Origin: Paracoccaceae bacterium
GTDB taxonomy: Bacteria; Pseudomonadota; Alphaproteobacteria; Rhodobacterales; Rhodobacteraceae
Length of the DNA: 64,000 nt
Direction of reading: 5' to 3'
Assembly: GCA_947461435.1 (NCBI GenBank)
Contig: CANHLE010000001.1
Location: forward strand, 1 to 64,000
Made by a program: the position numbers and the translations under genes. Position 1 is the first letter of the stretch; each line of letters starts with the position of its first letter. Shown here piece by piece: positions 63,630 through 64,000 of this stretch. The notes beneath the pieces were generated by a model. It did not search any database. It was not told where the DNA came from and saw only the letters and a list, made by a program, of their open reading frames with translations.

Positions 63630-63917
63630 TCAAGAACGCCGGTCGTCGAGTTCGGCTTGGTCATCGACGAGGTTGGGGCGCGCATGACGGGTCCGCGCCA
63701 AATACCACTTTTTCACCATCAAAAACGCACCGCCCAGAAAGTGCACTAAACCTATGGGAATTGAAAATCCGCCCAAGAAGAAGCTGGAGATAAACACTAA
63801 CGCGGCCAGCGCCTGAACCCACGGAGTTCCATCCCCCAGCACCAAAATTTCATTGGCTAGAAAACACACTGCCACAGGCACGATCATCATCGTCAGGCCG
63901 CGCTTTATCTCACCCAT
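63630..63917 (-). CDS. Small membrane protein, unknown function
   Basis: This 95-residue protein has two or three hydrophobic segments (about residues 9-28, 35-50 and 53-68) and a charged C-terminal tail. I do not recognise the family. It starts 14 bases after the stop of an upstream gene on the same strand, with GAGGTGA as a possible ribosome site, so it may be the second gene of an operon that continues past the window. Confidence 0.55.
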   Translation of the reverse strand: MGEIKRGLTMMIVPVAVCFLANEILVLGDGTPWVQALAALVFISSFFLGGFSIPIGLVHFLGGAFLMVKKWYLARTRHARPNLVDDQAELDDRRS

Positions 63918-63931
63918 TGGCTTGGCTCACC

Positions 63932-64000
63932 TCACGCCCCATACGCATTGCTGTGCTTCTCGATGAACAAACCAAATCTATAAGTGATGTCTTTCGGTCG
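63932..64000 (-). CDS. 3' end of an unidentified gene
   Basis: On the minus strand an open frame enters from the window edge and ends at TGA (63934-63932), encoding ...FGLFIEKHSNAYGA. The last residues look like a real protein tail, and the close spacing to the next start supports it. The 22 codons are too few to name the protein. Confidence 0.4.
   Translation of the reverse strand, partial: RPKDITYRFGLFIEKHSNAYGA

Overview
The window looks like chromosome from a GC-rich alphaproteobacterium, most probably a Rhodobacteraceae-like organism. The basis is an aerobic-type cobalamin cluster (cobW-N-G-H-I-J-L-E-M-B-A, cbtAB, cobF, bluE), RTX and type I secretion genes, a TMADH-like amine dehydrogenase and a sugar ABC transporter operon. 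This placement is inferred from gene content, not from a phylogeny.

Layout. 1-2115: 3' part of an ATP-grasp/alpha-E fusion followed by a transglutaminase-like protein. 2148-10705: a sugar module. A ROK regulator and a leaderless periplasmic-binding-protein paralogue (minus strand) face an isomerase, binding protein, Gfo/Idh/MocA dehydrogenase, ABC ATPase, permease and small monooxygenase (plus strand). Two tandem palindromes sit in the divergent gap. 10848-10922: tRNA-Glu. 11044-14445: an RTX protein and a lytic transglycosylase. 14525-20003: a minus-strand amine operon encoding a flavin monooxygenase, a RidA-like protein, a DUF1028 protein, a LysR regulator and a TMADH-like flavoenzyme.

20204-36546: a type I secretion ABC protein and adaptor, a methyltransferase, a ~3,300-residue protein made almost wholly of octapeptides (consensus ALTTAQIA), and a GT41/SPINDLY-type glycosyltransferase divergent from it. 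The octapeptides are arranged in a higher-order 17-unit (136-residue) super-repeat. This locus is the best candidate for an undescribed system: a giant, possibly glycosylated, surface or secreted repeat protein. 36911-41108: an AT-richer surface-polysaccharide block with a sugar epimerase, a sulfotransferase and a rhamnan-synthesis-F-like protein.

41233-62162: cobalamin biosynthesis. bluE, cbiB and cobC make and attach the aminopropanol arm. cobQ and cobO lie on the opposite strand. A cobalamin riboswitch precedes a tightly overlapping run from a DUF1636 gene and cobW through cobA to a second DUF1636 gene; cobK is embedded in this run in antisense orientation. A second cobalamin riboswitch precedes cbtB-cbtA-cobF. 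The cobaltochelatase partners cobS/cobT and the late genes cobP, cobV, cobU and bluB are not in the window. 62232-64000: a UDP-glucuronate-epimerase-like gene, a mostly empty stretch, a small membrane protein and the 3' end of another gene.
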